Positions 10,850-24,100 of a DNA stretch of 64,000 nucleotides are shown one piece after another (the first letter of the stretch is position 1; every line of letters starts with the position of its first letter). Made by a program: the position numbers and the translations under genes. The notes under the pieces were generated by a model. The model worked only from the letters and a program-made list of their open reading frames with translations, made no database searches and was not told the DNA's origin. Source of the stretch: Cryptomeria japonica (taxonomy: Eukaryota > Streptophyta > Pinopsida > Cupressales > Cupressaceae); contig NC_081406.1 of assembly GCF_030272615.1 (NCBI RefSeq), forward strand, positions 231,126,396 to 231,190,395. Direction: 5' to 3'.

Positions 10850-11857
10850 TTATTGCTTCCATTGTTCTTCTCCAAATTGTTGGTGTAGGTGGCTCTTGGG
10901 TATTGCACTAAGATTCCTGCATAAGATGGCAATTGTTTTTGAAGAGTGTGATCTAGATTGATTTGAGAAATTGGTGTTGCTTATATAGATTTTCATGAGA
11001 GATGAGGATGGACTTTGAACTCAAGTTCTGATCGATAGATAACTGATTTTGATTGATCAGTTAACAAAGTTGATTGATTTGTTAACTCGGATTGATTGAC
11101 TTGTTAATTCATTTGATTGAGTAGTCAACTAGATTGATTGAATAGTAAACTGAATAGAGTAGCCAATTGACTAAATTGATTGGGGAGATGACTGAATGGA
11201 TTGGAGAGATAAGTGGATTGATTGATCAGTTAGAAAAGGTGATTTGGAGTGAAAATGGGTGATTGATGAGTTAACTGATTTGATCAATCAGTTATCATTT
11301 TCAACATGTGTTGTAAGATTTTGAAGTTGAATTTGATTTTCATTTTCAATTTGGATTTAAATTTGGGTTTTCGAATACTGAAATGCACATCAGATTAACT
11401 AAAATTTATTGAAATTCAAATTTGATGAAATGTGAATTTGATGATTTGGAATTAGATGAAATTAATTGAAATCCACATTTGGGGAATCGTCAATTTGATC
11501 AAAATGAATTAGATGGAATTATTTGAAATTCGAAGTTGGGGAATTGGAGGAATAAGTTAATTAATTAAATAATTTAATTGAAATTATTTAATCATTAGAA
11601 ATAGAATTAATTAATTAATAAAGTTTGTTTAATTAAAGAAATAATTGTAATTAATTAAATAAATAATATTTAATTAATATTTGAGATAGGGTTAAATAAT
11701 TAATTAATTAAAGAATAGAAATTCGATGATTTAGAAATGTTGAATGTGACGATTTAATCAGTTTTAGAATTACATAATTAGCTTAATTAAAGAATTACAT
11801 AATTAATTAGGACGAATAATTAGAGTGTGATTAATGAGACATTTTTAGGTGTCTACA
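10850..11857 (-). mobile_element. LTR fragment (minus strand), gypsy-type terminus
   Basis: On the minus strand the sequence starts TGTAGACACCTAAA at 11857. That is nearly the same terminus as the LTR at 33979, and related to TGTAGACG of element B. A TATATAAG box lies at 10988-10980 and the U3-like part is rich in TTAATTAA. Between 11040 and 11290 a motif of about 27 bp (TGATTGATCAGTTAAC and variants) recurs roughly eight times upstream of the TATA box, like an enhancer array. The inner end of the LTR and any primer-binding site could not be placed, so the 10850 limit is arbitrary. Confidence 0.5.
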
Positions 11858-14837
11858 TATAGAAGATACAATACATGAAACCGTCAAACGATATTATAAA
11901 ACCATGGGCTAAAACCACCCAATAAAGTGGAACCCATCTTGTCTTTCAATTCTAGATACCCTATGATGTGTCAAAATACACATCAACATACATACCTCCA
12001 TTTTACAACTCATTTATGTGTCAAACGCATTTTTCTATTTTCTATTTTAGGAGACCCAACTTTCAAAGGCCATAACTTTTGAACGAAGCATTGGAAAGCT
12101 CGCGAGGTACCCTATCACTTTGTAACCTACTTTGTCGGTGACAAGCTTTTTAGACTATTTCAGAGCCTCTAAAGCCCTCAAAATTGACTTTGAAACTTTC
12201 AACTTTAATATCTTCAAATCTAGACATGGTCTTGTAACAAAATTTTACCAACATACTTATCTAGCCAACCCAAAGCTTTGCAGAAAATTTTGGATCAAAT
12301 TGCGCTCAAACGAAAACTTACTATAAAAATTAACCTTATGTCAATACAAGGTTATGATACCATTTCTCCAATATTTGGATGACCCTTGTTACACCATTGG
12401 TGCAAGGTAATGAAGAGGCCACATCTATTGTGACATTCCTCTATTTGTATCTCAATTCTTCTATGTATCATATCAATGTTATGGTGTACGTGTTCTTGTT
12501 CATAAATGTGTCTTTGTGTTGTCTACTTGGGGGATGAGGCATAGTGTTGAGATCTCTTTTTGGTCTCTTCTATGTTGACTCAAAGAGGCATTTGTTCATT
12601 CATTTTATGTTCTCTTCTTCCATTGTGTTCATAGTTCCATTACTTTTGGGGGATGAGATCAATTCAATGCAATTATCCTTGATATACATTATTTATCAAA
12701 AGTGCATACTGGCCCAGCTAATGGATCCTTATGTGCTTTTTTCTATATGTTTTGTGACCATTGTCCTTTGATTTATCCTTCCTTGGGGGCATCTCATTGA
12801 GGTAACGTGCTTGTCTTTTGGATGCAATGATGCTACCTTCAATAAATTGCTCCTAGTAAGGCATGTGCAATCGATTTAACGTGGGGGCATACACTTCGCT
12901 CAATGTTACACTTCGTGCACACACCACAAGACTTGGTTTGTACACTTTGATCATGCACCATGACATGTTTGGTACATGTTGTAGTACTCATTTTGCAATT
13001 AATTTAATTCAATGTCCAAGTTAGTTTGCAAATTGAGCCTTTTGCTTTGTAATCTTTTGCATTTCAAATTTCAAATTTTTCAATTTAACATGACTCATAG
13101 TAACCACAAGCTTTACTAGGCCAAGTAGAGTCATGCACTCTTTCCATCCTTTTCATGTGTTGCTCCTTTTATCTCAATATTAGATCGATAAGATCCTAAG
13201 TCCCTAGGGGCTTGGTGTGTCTTGTTTCTTTGGTATCTTGGTGAAAAAATTTCAATGCGACTTTGTACTTTACCGTGAGTATGGAAATAGGCTCATACTC
13301 TTGTTAAAGTGAGGGCTAAATGTAGCATTGTATATTCTATCCCTATACAATTTCATCATCACCTTGGCATTTTGGCCTTCAATGCTCAATGTTTGCTTTG
13401 ATGCTACTCACACCCTATTGAAATTTGCATTTTCAACTCCTTACCCATCCTTTATCCAATTTTGAGTCAATCCCTAGGCACCCTAGTCCTGGCTCAAGAT
13501 CAAGGCGCCTGACCACCCTGGTCTTCCCAATTGGGACCCAAAATAGGACCTCATAACAATCACTTCATGTGGGCGGTAAATTTGGCTCTATGTCAACCTG
13601 CTCCAAAAATTTGACACTGAATGCACAATTAGGTATAAAAGGAAGCCCACCCCGCCTCATTTGGTAACTAACTCTTTTGGGAAAACTAGAAAAGAAATCA
13701 TAAGTGATCTCTCAATTACAAAATCAATTCAAGCCTAAGTGAGCAAGCAATCAAGTATTCATCAAGCATTGAAGGAGATGTCATGTCAATTGAAGTTCAA
13801 GCATCTGTGATCAACACTCTATGAAGCCATTCTACATCATATCCTAAGCCCTTGCATGAGTATTCAAGCAACCTTCATCAATGTATCAAGTTAAATTTCA
13901 AGCACGTTTAGATCAGATCTAACCTTTCCCTCAAAAGGAAAGCGTTCCATTTCAATTATCATTTCAAGTTCAGGTTAATTTCTAAATCGAGGTTTAACCT
14001 AATGCAAACCCCCATCAACAAAACCTATTTCTCTCTTTATGTGTGCAGGAAATTATCTCAAGAGCCGCAAGCAAGGAATCCAATTAAGTAGACAACGACA
14101 ATCAGACTCAGGTTTTGAAGGGGCGAAAAGCAAAGGACCAAGTTGATCAACCCCTCGGTCTTGAAATTTTTTGACGATCTTCTAACAATAGAATTTGTGC
14201 GTTATCTTGATTCGAAAAACATCAAGTTTGCCTAACCTTGATATTCAGAGGACTGGGACGATTTGCTCCCCTTGGTCCCAACAATTATGCTTGAACTTTT
14301 TGTCAAAGGCTTTGAACTATTTTTCATCCTAAAATCTAAGTTTACAACTCTCCATGATAGCTAGAACATTCTATTACTGCTATTTTATATCAATTTATCA
14401 TTGCTTGTCCTAGATCTAGCATTGCAATTTAACCTTAATTCAAATTCAATTTCACCTCAAACAAGGAGAAGGAATTAATATGGTATGTGTTCAACCCTTT
14501 AAGGATTGGATCAATCAAATTCAATTCCCACCTTATCCCAAGTAAAATAGTGGCTTTATCAATCCAAGTGGTGAGGCCCTAATTTTCAACACTTTACAAT
14601 AACCACACGAGCCTGGGGAGACGACACTATAGACAATGTGGGCCTACGTCCTCGTAGCACCATAGCCTCCTTTAAGGGGAGAGACCTCCCTGCCTAGGGA
14701 GATTCAAATTCTTCTCCTTTAACCTTTGAAGATTAAATTGAATAATGATGAGGAAAGGCATTTGACCACCAAGATTGAATTTTAGATTTTATGAGATTTT
14801 TGGAACACCTATTGGCCATATGTCCAGTTTAGAAGCA
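11858..14837. other. Non-coding, LTR-like sequence, no boundaries resolved
   Basis: No credible coding frame. A TATA-like box GTATAAAAGG lies at 13632-13641 (plus), followed by CA-rich leader-type sequence of the kind seen in retrotransposon R-U5 regions. It could be an old plus-strand LTR and leader. No primer-binding site, polypurine tract or flanking duplication was found. Confidence 0.3.
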
Positions 14838-15073
14838 TTTTCTATAATGATCCAATGGTTGAGTTCAGTTGCATTCATCAATCCAGAATGTGATATCAAT
14901 AAGCAAATCCCTTGTGATATCCAAATCCACCGGGATGCAAACAAAAGTTGTATGGTTTTCTATAATGATCCAATGGTTGAGTTCAGTTGCATTCATCAAT
15001 CCAGAATGTGATATCAATAAGCAAATCCCTTGTGATATCCAAATCCACCGGGATGCAAGCAAAAGTTGTATGG
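14838..15073. repeat. Perfect-phase tandem duplication, 118 bp x 2
   Basis: Copy 1 (14838-14955) and copy 2 (14956-15073) both start TTTTCTATAATGATCC and differ by a single visible base (GCAAACAA versus GCAAGCAA). A second small tandem duplication (about 29 bp, AATTGTAATAAGAGATTGGG) follows at about 15153-15205. The duplication is recent. The origin of the sequence is not recognised. Confidence 0.93.
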
Positions 15074-15624
15074 GTGAAGTTGGAAGTGTTTGTGTCAATA
15101 GCCGAAAAATCTCCCAAAGAGTTTCCAGTCGCTTCAAAGCGATCCTCAACTTAAAATTGTAATAAGAGATTGGGCAAATTAGAATTGTAATAAGAGATTG
15201 GGGAGACGGACCCATATAGATTTCACTGAAAAAGATTCAATGATAGGGTTGAAATCAAGATACCAAGGTTTGAGGAGCAGATTCTAGCCCCAACGGCCAA
15301 CACCATCTTTCATTAAGGATCGCATCCTTTTCCTGGTTACAATGAAAAATTCGTTATGCACAGAGATACATTTCTACATTACTTTGGAGCATAGGTTGTC
15401 ATGCAAATGTGATCCAGTTGTGCAGATATGATAATTATGGCCAAAGGTGATTGAATTGGCCAATCAATCCATTAGAGATGTAAAACTTCTTTTTATCATG
15501 GACATCTTTCTTAAGCTCCTCAGAAAAAAACTAACATGGGAGAAGAAGAGGCCCTTTTGATTAGGGTTTTGGGGCAGAACTTGAAAAACTCGAACTCCTC
15601 AGAAACCCTTACGCACTTCATAGG

Positions 15625-16176
15625 TCAAGCATCGCATGTTGATGATCTGCACCCACTCTTGCCAATAATGATCTCCTTGAAGGAGGGTCCCTGCACAACG
15701 AAAACCAATGCCTCACCCGCGGGAGAAGTGCCATGCACATTCACCATTGCCGCCACCACATAAGAGCCATAAGCCGCAATTGGGGGGTAGGAAGAAGCAA
15801 TCTTACCACCAAGAGTAACCCCTAAAGAGGATAAAATCAATTCAGAAGGACCTAGATGTGGACAACTAATCTTAGGGCACAAATGGTTCATCTTCTCAGG
15901 GAAGAAGCCCATGCAACCCTTCCTTGCTCCATCACCATGCCAAAGACGAGAAGAAGACACATGTACAACACCATCACCATCAGAATCCACCAAAGGACCA
16001 ACAAAATGTGTCGCAACGCTCAAGCCGAAGGTGCGTCCAGCGTCTAAAGATGTTTGCATCATGACAGGAGTTCTCCGCTTCAACAATATAATTATTTTTT
16101 GATTCAACTTGTTAATATAATAATTGCGTGGAATAATTTTTGTATAATCATCATATTCAACAATAATTGAATGCAC
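15625..16176 (-). other. Unrecognised open frame, possible gene remnant
   Basis: A 183-codon frame, less AT-rich over its central part than its surroundings. Readable segments include SLDAGRTFGLSVATHFVG, KMNHLCPKISCPHLGPSE and VVAAMVNVHGTSPAGEA. It continues in frame past a TGA toward 15540. I do not recognise the family. The amino-acid composition is protein-like, with few low-complexity stretches. It could be an exon or a retroelement ORF1 remnant. The N-terminal 30 codons are AT-rich and probably not coding. Confidence 0.3.
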
Positions 16177-16928
16177 TTGTATAGATATATTAAATGCATC
16201 TATCTAAAGAAATACAAAGTATCAATTGGAGTTATCTTATTTACCATAAAATTATTTATTATACTTTAAATTATATTTTAAAATGTATAAAATATATTAA
16301 CTAAATTTACTATTCTCTACTAATAATTATGAAATGTACATTTTTTTTATATATCTATACATCTATCTAAAACGTATAATTTTGATGATTGCATATCTTT
16401 GTCTTTATGTGGCATTTATTTTAAGAATAGTACGTTTATAAATAAATTTATTATTTTGACATATAAATAGTTGTCAATTTTAAACTGAATAAATTTTTAA
16501 TAACACACTCATGTCATTACACTCCACCTCTTGCTCTATTGAGAATGCCTCTCAACATTAATTAAAACCATGACAAGTTTTAAAAAGTTAAATGAGTTTT
16601 TTTTAATAATTATTTTGTTTATCTATATGAATATCATTTTGAATAAATGTATTTTTTTATTATTTTTACTATTCTATGAAAAAATAGTTTTTTTATTCAT
16701 TATGAACATATATAAAAGCTATTATTTGGAAAAAAACAATTATGAAACCAAGCTGCCTGATAAAACTTCAGACAATCGTCTACAAATGGGACTCCCAAAA
16801 CTTCACCACAAGAAACATTGAGCGACCTTGGCATACAAAAATAGCATTCTAAGTCAGTCGCTGAATTTCTCAAATTGTTATGAGAAGTTCAAGCAAATGC
16901 AGAGATCGATATTGCCACCCTTCCAATT
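16177..16928. other. AT-rich spacer, nothing recognised
   Basis: Very AT-rich with long T and A runs. No coding frame, RNA gene or repeat was recognised. Confidence 0.5.
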
Positions 16929-17090
16929 CAGAAAGACCCAAATTAAAGTGGCAAACTCACTCACATGCATAGATAGATTTCCACTTTAATTTGGGTTTCC
17001 TCTATACATGGGCAAAAGTGGCAAAAGCATCGTTTTTCTGGAAGTTAGAATCTCACTTCAAGCTCAAATCATGCTTTTGCCACTTTAAAG
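16929..17090. repeat. Two adjacent hairpins sharing a CCACTTT motif
   Basis: The first hairpin pairs ACCCAAATTAAAGTGG (about 16931-16946) with CCACTTTAATTTGGGT (about 16981-16996). The second pairs AAAGTGGCAAAAGCAT (about 17015-17030) with ATGCTTTTGCCACTTT (about 17072-17087). Each has a loop of 35-42 bases. The repeated AAAGTGGCAA word is common to both. It could be a small inverted-repeat element or a small-RNA precursor. Confidence 0.6.
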
Positions 17091-17920
17091 TGGCAAAAAC
17101 ATCAAATATGCAAAACCCTGCAGATAGATTGGCCTTCAATAATGCATACAATTGTGTTTAAGAGAATTCCGAAATAAGTCTCAATTCCTCTATCCATCAA
17201 ATTTGATGTTGAGATCTCTTTAAATTGTTTATGTGCAGAGCAATGAACATGAATCAAGATAAAGTACATCTCAGGATTTTCGCATCTTTTCTTTCTATAT
17301 TTGTCAAGCTTGCTTTTGAAAATCATAACCCTTCAACTTCGCATTTCAGCCTGAGCATCATTTCTCTCGAGTTGGAATCTCCTTGGTCTTCCCATCCAAC
17401 AAACAGCTTGTTTTTTGACCTTTGTCGAAAGACAATTAACATACAGATACCGAAGCATGAATGCGATGCTTGTATCTCATTTTTCTTGAATAAGATTATT
17501 ACGTCTTCCATGAAAAATCTAAATTGTGAAACATTTTTCTGCAAGAAGATTGTAACTTTAGTGTACTGCAAATCAATTCCTTTACGACTTGATCAAAATA
17601 AATTTATTCAAAAATAATGCCTTTGCCAAATTCTTCTAGCTAATGAACTCAAATTAATGGTAGATATAAATATTTTCGACCACGTTGCAAGACAAAACTG
17701 CCTAAGTGAATATACCATGGATTTCATTCATGCATAGAAGAGAGTTAAATCAAGAAACATAACAAAAAGGCAACTTCTGCACATGCCATTTCCTATCTCA
17801 CAGTTCAATCATCTAATAATGATTTCCTAAACCTCGAAAAAAAAACCAGTGCATTTACCTTGAAACTTCAGAAGGTAATGTCTAAGCCAAATATTTATTA
17901 GATTTCACTGTACGGTGGCA
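17091..17920. other. Downstream flank of the INO80C gene, nothing recognised
   Basis: Open frames of up to 130 codons on both strands at 17100-17620 show no motif I recognise and overlap each other. I see no RNA gene. Confidence 0.4.
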
Positions 17921-17926
17921 TTTATT
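17921..17926 (-). promoter_or_regulatory. Polyadenylation signal AATAAA of the INO80C gene
   Basis: AATAAA on the minus strand, about 52 bases beyond the TAG stop at 17979, in the context CCTTAATAAATGCC. The position is typical for a plant near-upstream element. Confidence 0.55.
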
Positions 17927-17978
17927 AAGGACTTTTACAAAGAAGAATCACCATTGCACTGTATGGATAAACTTACAA

Positions 17979-18110
17979 CTATTTCAGTACAACAGCAGCG
18001 TTTCTAAGACCCAAATACCCTTGAATATTATCATGGGAAAGGTATCGTATACGCTTGAAAACATCAATATTGGCATAACGAAGTTTGGTTCTAGGATCTG
18101 TATATGGTGC
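17979..18110 (-). CDS. INO80C: INO80C exon 4 (terminal), YL1-C domain end
   Basis: The acceptor ATCATGCAG at 18111 is followed by 43 codons and TAG at 17981-17979. The exon encodes [12 protein letters not shown] and [12 protein letters not shown] and starts between codons. It is the best-conserved exon of the gene. Confidence 0.93.
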   Translation of the reverse strand, partial: APYTDPRTKLRYANIDVFKRIRYLSHDNIQGYLGLRNAAVVLK

Positions 18111-21100
18111 CTGCATGATAGAAAGGATATTTAAAAAAAACATTACAACAAATCACAACCATATATTTGGTATGACATCACTTTCCACTGTAACTGAAAA
18201 CTATCAAACTATATTTATAATATAACTCAAATAGGTTTTGTTGAATGATATTTAATAATACAATGATGCATCATGTGCGGGACAGATTTTGCAATTACGA
18301 TAAAACAGATCATAGTCGAAATTTCGCCCTTTTCATCAAATTATTCATTAGAATTTATTAGAAAAGTTATTGGATAACAAAGCTAAGATCCAAACTCTTT
18401 GAATGCAATTAAATTATTAAAGTTGTCATAATATGTAACGTCTCCTTGTAAATTTCCCTTGATTTTTTTTTTAATATAAAAAAGCCTAACACACAATAAC
18501 AGTAGCACAATTAAATATAAGTACGAAATTAAACTACAGATTGTAACTTAACAGTTTATTACATAATTCAAATTTAATGCTTAGAATGTATTTCCAAAAA
18601 TATAGAACTTATCCTCTTATCTCTGCTGCAAATCTTCCTCCGATCTACAGTGATTTCTTTATTTATGTCTTAGTCTGCTGAATCAGGCGTTTCCATCCAC
18701 TAACTTAGTGATGGAAATTAAGGGGGTTTTGTCATTTAATTCTAAACCTTGAGGTGTTTTATCCTCAAGTTGCTGAACCACACTTGATTTTCCACAGGGA
18801 ACAATATTTTCCACAGGGAACAATATTTTATAATGTCTTCCCAATTCATGTCCCCTTCTCCTTGATTGATCTTCTCAGTTACCGGGTTCGCCGGTTTTGG
18901 CCTCCAAATGCGAACTGGGTCCGCATTGGGTTTGCTCGGGTCCGGCCAGGGTTCACGCTTTGGACTGTGGGTTCTCTCTGGGTTCGCCATCCACTAACTT
19001 AGTGATGGAAATTAAGGGGGTTTTGTTCTTTCTAAACCTTGAGGTGTTTTATCCTCAAGTTGCTGAACCACACTTGATTTTCCACGGGGAAAAATATTTT
19101 ATAATGTCTTCCCAATTCATGTCCCCTTCTGGGTCCGCGCAGGTCCGGGTCCACGTGGGGTCCGGCCAGGGTTCACGCTTTGGACTGTGGGTTCTCTCTG
19201 GGTTCGCCCAAAGAGAGAACCCTGGCCGGACCCGAGTGAACCCAGGCGCAGACCTGGGCGAACCAGATATCAGGAGTGTCAAGATTTTTAATAAGGCAAT
19301 GGCAATGGAACGTGCTTGTCAGATCACATAATGATCTCCAAAGATCAGAAAAGCCATTACTGAATCCACGAGAGCTCTAGAAACTGCCTAGTGTCTGAAC
19401 CATGCATATAAAACAAGGGACAACTTTTCTCTTCCTGATTTTGTAATTTATAATTTGCTACAAATATTACCAGCACAAGAGTGCTTTAAGCTGCAGGATC
19501 ACTACTATCCTCTTAAGCAGGAATCTAGGGATTAGATTACTGAATTAGTAATGCGGTTGATAAAACTATCCCAAACCATTGTCAACTTCTCACTCTAAGA
19601 CTTATAAAAAAGGGAAATCGTACACATAATGGTTGAAGATGCACTCATCTGATCTGAAAATCATTTTAGGGATGTCATATTTCTGGGAAATCATTTTAGG
19701 GATGTCATATTTCTGGGAAGTTATAGTCTCTACAGTATACCAATCACTTAAACACTACCTGCAAGTGACAGACAATGGTCAAATTTATGGAATTGTATAA
19801 TTGGATCAAAAATAAAACAATGATCCAGTATATGAGTTATTTCTGAACTATCAATTGAAATGGCATTTGGCATTGATCAATGATGAAGTAGCATACTATT
19901 AAATGTATTTAGATTTGTAATTTTGTATATTTCTTTAAATTTTTGCATATCACTTAATCACTACCTGCAAGTGACAGACAATGGTCAAATTTATAGAATT
20001 GTAGAATTGGACCAAAAATAAAACATTGATTGAGTATATGAGTTATTTCTAAACTATCAATTGAAATGGCATCAATGATGAAGTAGCATACTATTTAATG
20101 TATTTAGATTTGTAATTTTGTATATTTTTTTTAAAATTTTCATATATATATATATATGGACGAACCCAACCCACGAACCCGAACCCGAACCAGGTTCGCA
20201 TCGGCGAACCCGCTCCCGAACCCGTAACTTAGTTGATCTTTCTACATACCATTTTTTCTTTAATAGACAAACTCTTCATTCATGTCTTTTGACTTGTTAT
20301 TAAAGCTAAACTTTATAAATTCATTTTTATATAATATTTATTTTCTCCCTTTTATTATCCTTCCTTAAGGAAATAACTGTAGAGAGGAGGGGATATTACA
20401 TAATAAAATCATCCAGCCACGAGGAATCAAATCTCATGACCCTCACTTCAAGTGATCATAAAAGCTTAACAAAGAGATAATTTTAATAGGACAGTCCTTA
20501 CCAAACTCTTATGCAGAATTATGATTATAAATATCTTAAATACATCTATCTGAAAATATCAATCAATTATTACTTAAAATTTTAATTTTGCTGTGGAATT
20601 ATGTTATTTACTACATACATGTGAGACATAAATTTTATGTGATACTTATTTAGAAAATATTATGTTTATTGTAAATATTAATATTTTGACATGTAAATGG
20701 ATACCTAATGAAAGTAACTAACACTAAATGATGAAGATAACATTTATATATATCCAAGAGAGCGGTTAATTCATTTTCGCAAACATTAGGAGTAAGTCCA
20801 AATGGGCAAGATACGCACCACAAACCCTGTAATATCACAGTACTTCTTTGCAGAGTACATGGAAGGTGGAGATTCAACATTTAAATCTGCAAACACAAAA
20901 GGATAATGTACAATTAAGAAATGAAATTGTCCTGATTTATTGCATCCATCCCAAAGACAGCATTGCCTGGTGTTGGAACCTTTGAAAATATTCAGCATAA
21001 AAAGCATTGTATAAGGCTCTGGGAGAATGCAGTGTGTTTCTTTAATATTCATTGCACCTTTCCCATATGCTGCCTTGCTTATTGCTGTCGTCTTCAGAAA

Positions 21101-24100
21101 AATCGACTTGAAAGAAATTTGAGAACATGCAAGCAAATTGCTCATGCATAACATAAGGCTCTACTATATTGTAAGTGTTTCATAGATATTCAAATTCCAT
21201 AGCATATTACAAATAGCTCAAGGTAAGAAAACATCCCGATTAAAATTTTTAAAGAATCAAAGGTCAATCAATCTGAGATTCATAAAAGAAAATGAGGTTG
21301 CCTACACACGACACAACAGCCACCAGTAGAACATGAAAGATCAACCTAAGTCATCACATTTTTGTTTTCATTCCAAGTATATTATAACCAGCCACCAAAA
21401 GCTAAACAAGCTTTTGAAAAATAAAAATAGGCCGATTTATTGATATATAATTCAAGCTTAGAATTTATGGCCCACTGTCATTATGCCACCGGCCAAAAAA
21501 TTAAAATAGCTTATAAAATTAAAATTGCTAGAAATATCATCAAAACAGCAAGAGCTTGCACCTAAAAGTTTAAAACCAATGTAAGTTAAAATTTAAAAAG
21601 CAAACAAAAACATTGACCATTGACAGTCCATCACCAATAAAATAATATATCATACCGAACTCGAGCATTAAAAAGATTTACAAAAAAATGACAAAATGTA
21701 GGTAGTGAACATACATAGAAATCAAGAATCCTATGTTGTGATCTTTAATTGAAAAAGGAAAACAACATTAATACCATAAAAAAAGTGAAAATCATTCGTT
21801 GTACAAGGTTCCAAAACCCCTCTCCTCTAAACACCAACTTACGTTACAAAGGAAATAGCATTTTTCGAAAGCACTAAATTAGAGAGTAGCCATCTGGAGA
21901 CAATGTAAACCAAAATTCAATAAATTTACCAAGGCAGTTTAAAATAAAAAATGTAAAAAAGCACTGAACTGTGGATATATTCCGATCCATATAAGCACAG
22001 ACCTGGGGTATATAATTCACATCACATGTAACAAAATACTCATAATAACTACAACTATATAAAGCTTACAATTTGGTTCATCTGCAGGATATAGATGATA
22101 GTTTTCGGCCTGAAGTATTTGCTTTAAATGCTTCCAATGTCTTCCCCTTGAATGCCCCTTTGGATACTTCTCTGACATCTGTAGCTGCTTAAATGGTAGA
22201 ATGGAAGGCAATAAGATATCAGCTTCTAAGAGTTCTTGCTCTATCCCAACAGAAAAAGGTGCTGCAACCATCTCCTTAGAGTAGGGTGAACTGCCTTTCT
22301 GCACACAAGACAATAACTTGCAACTACATTCAAGGTCTCTCCCTGATCTCTCTATGCCTCATAGTTCTCTTGATACGATACAGCCTCAACTAATTGTAAC
22401 AACTATGCTTTTCAGATTAAAAAGAAGTTTGCATTAGAGAAAATCAAAGACTGAGGCATATAATGCTATCTCATATTCAAGACAATCTTTATCAAAACAT
22501 TGCCAGATAACAAATGAAACTGAATCTCACAATATAAAAATAACAAGAAGTTACCATAAGATAAAATTGTACAAGACTGGCTGGAAGATGTCACTCAACT
22601 ATAATACACGTCAAAATATGAAACTCTAGAAGATCTAGAAGAGATCTAAGTGCAGAGAAACAATGAAATTGGTGTGCTCCAGCTTTTCTACGATGAATTG
22701 GGAAAACTGAGATTGGAAACAAGAGGATTTGTAGTATCATCAAGCAATAAGCAAGAGGTGACTATCTTTAACAAGTAGCATTCACAATGAGAAATTTTTA
22801 TTCCCTGCTATCAAAGCATTGTCGCAGTGATCTTACACTTATCTAATTTGGACTTCTACACAAAATTTGATGATTAGCCAGTGAAATGAAGATTATTTGA
22901 TCCGATTGCAGATTTATAATCTGAAGATAATAACATACAAACCTCAACTCTGCCATATTGACCCCACACAACAAATCTATTTTCATCTCACTAATAAATT
23001 GATCATCAATTCCAATGCAAACCAAATTGTCAGACAAAACGATAAACATGACAATCCTGGAACAACTTGGCCTTGCATACAATTAACACCAGATTCCCTG
23101 CACTTAAAATCATTCCTGTAAATTTTGTCATGCATTTCCTTGTGTAAAGCATTGGGTGCATGTTTGACGTCAAACAAAGATTTAATAAAAACACAGATTT
23201 CGTGCTTCTTACCCTCTCTTCAAAATCCTCTGACTAGAACAAATGCATTTCTCCAATTTTTAGATACTATTTAAAACAGTGGTTTTTACTTACACTGGAT
23301 TGATTTCCAGCCACTTTTACTATCCTTGTGGTATTCTACTTGTTTGTGGGAGTATGTATTTATTTATAATTAAAACCATAGGCTGAAAACTTATCGACTA
23401 CTTGGCTGACTTTGTGACTCACAAGTATTTCTGCTTACGGCATAGAATTGGGGCCAAGTCAAACCAGTATTCAGCAAGTTTTAGCCAAGTTTTTAATGTT
23501 GATTCACGAGTTCTTAGTGCAAACTCAGCTAGCAATGAAATGCTAAAAAACTCTTACGATTTTCATTTTTTCACCCAACATGATATGTCTTTAGCATTCC
23601 TGTGACAAGACACAATAAGGGAAGGGATTGGAAGGAGATTTTAATGCACCTTCAAAGATTCAAACTAGTATGTACCTATTTTTTTTTAATTTTTTAATTA
23701 CAAAATTTGAAAACCTAAGGGCAATGCTGCCCTATTTTTCCCTTCCTTCATCTCCTAGCATTTTTCTATTGTATTTGTATTCTATGTGCTTTTATAAATG
23801 TTTGTCACTGCATGACTTTTTTTTCCCAAATCCTTACTAATTTTTTTTCTATGTTAAAATAAACAATGTCAAGTTTAAAATCAACAATGTCAAGTTCAAC
23901 ACAAATGAGCTGTAGGAAAGACCCTACATGGAAGTGTAGGACATCGGGTGCTATCACGGGCCAGGTCCACTGTAATGTGCAAGGAAAAGTTTTGTTGGAT
24001 CCATAAAACAAGAGGATAGCGAGTTTTCCCAACCTGCTTTGCAAGTCTTTATGAAACCTATTCATAAAGATTTTACTCACTTTCCTAGTTCTAGTTTTTG

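Larger units (their letters stand above)
18874..20232. mobile_element. hAT-like non-autonomous DNA transposon in INO80C intron 3
   Basis: The ends are inverted: CTCAGTTACCGGGTTCG at the left, and CTAAGTTACGGGTTCGG as the reverse complement of the right. An exact 8-bp duplication, TTGATCTT, flanks them (18866-18873 and 20233-20240). An 8-bp duplication is the hAT hallmark. Both subterminal regions are enriched in GGGTTCG/CGAACCC words, unlike the AT-rich intron. There is no transposase frame. The interior contains a hairpin at 19159-19232 and a 205-bp tandem duplication. Part of the left end (18989-19208) is a later tandem copy. The superfamily rests on duplication length, since the termini do not match a standard hAT terminus I know. 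Confidence 0.7.

Noticed and set aside
17225-17617. 130-codon plus-strand frame and an opposing 82-codon frame
   Set aside because: No motif recognised, overlapping frames on opposite strands, AT-rich codons.
18754-19331. 82-144-codon frames on both strands
   Set aside because: They span the duplicated hAT-like terminus and its hairpin. The repeated peptide reflects the tandem duplication.
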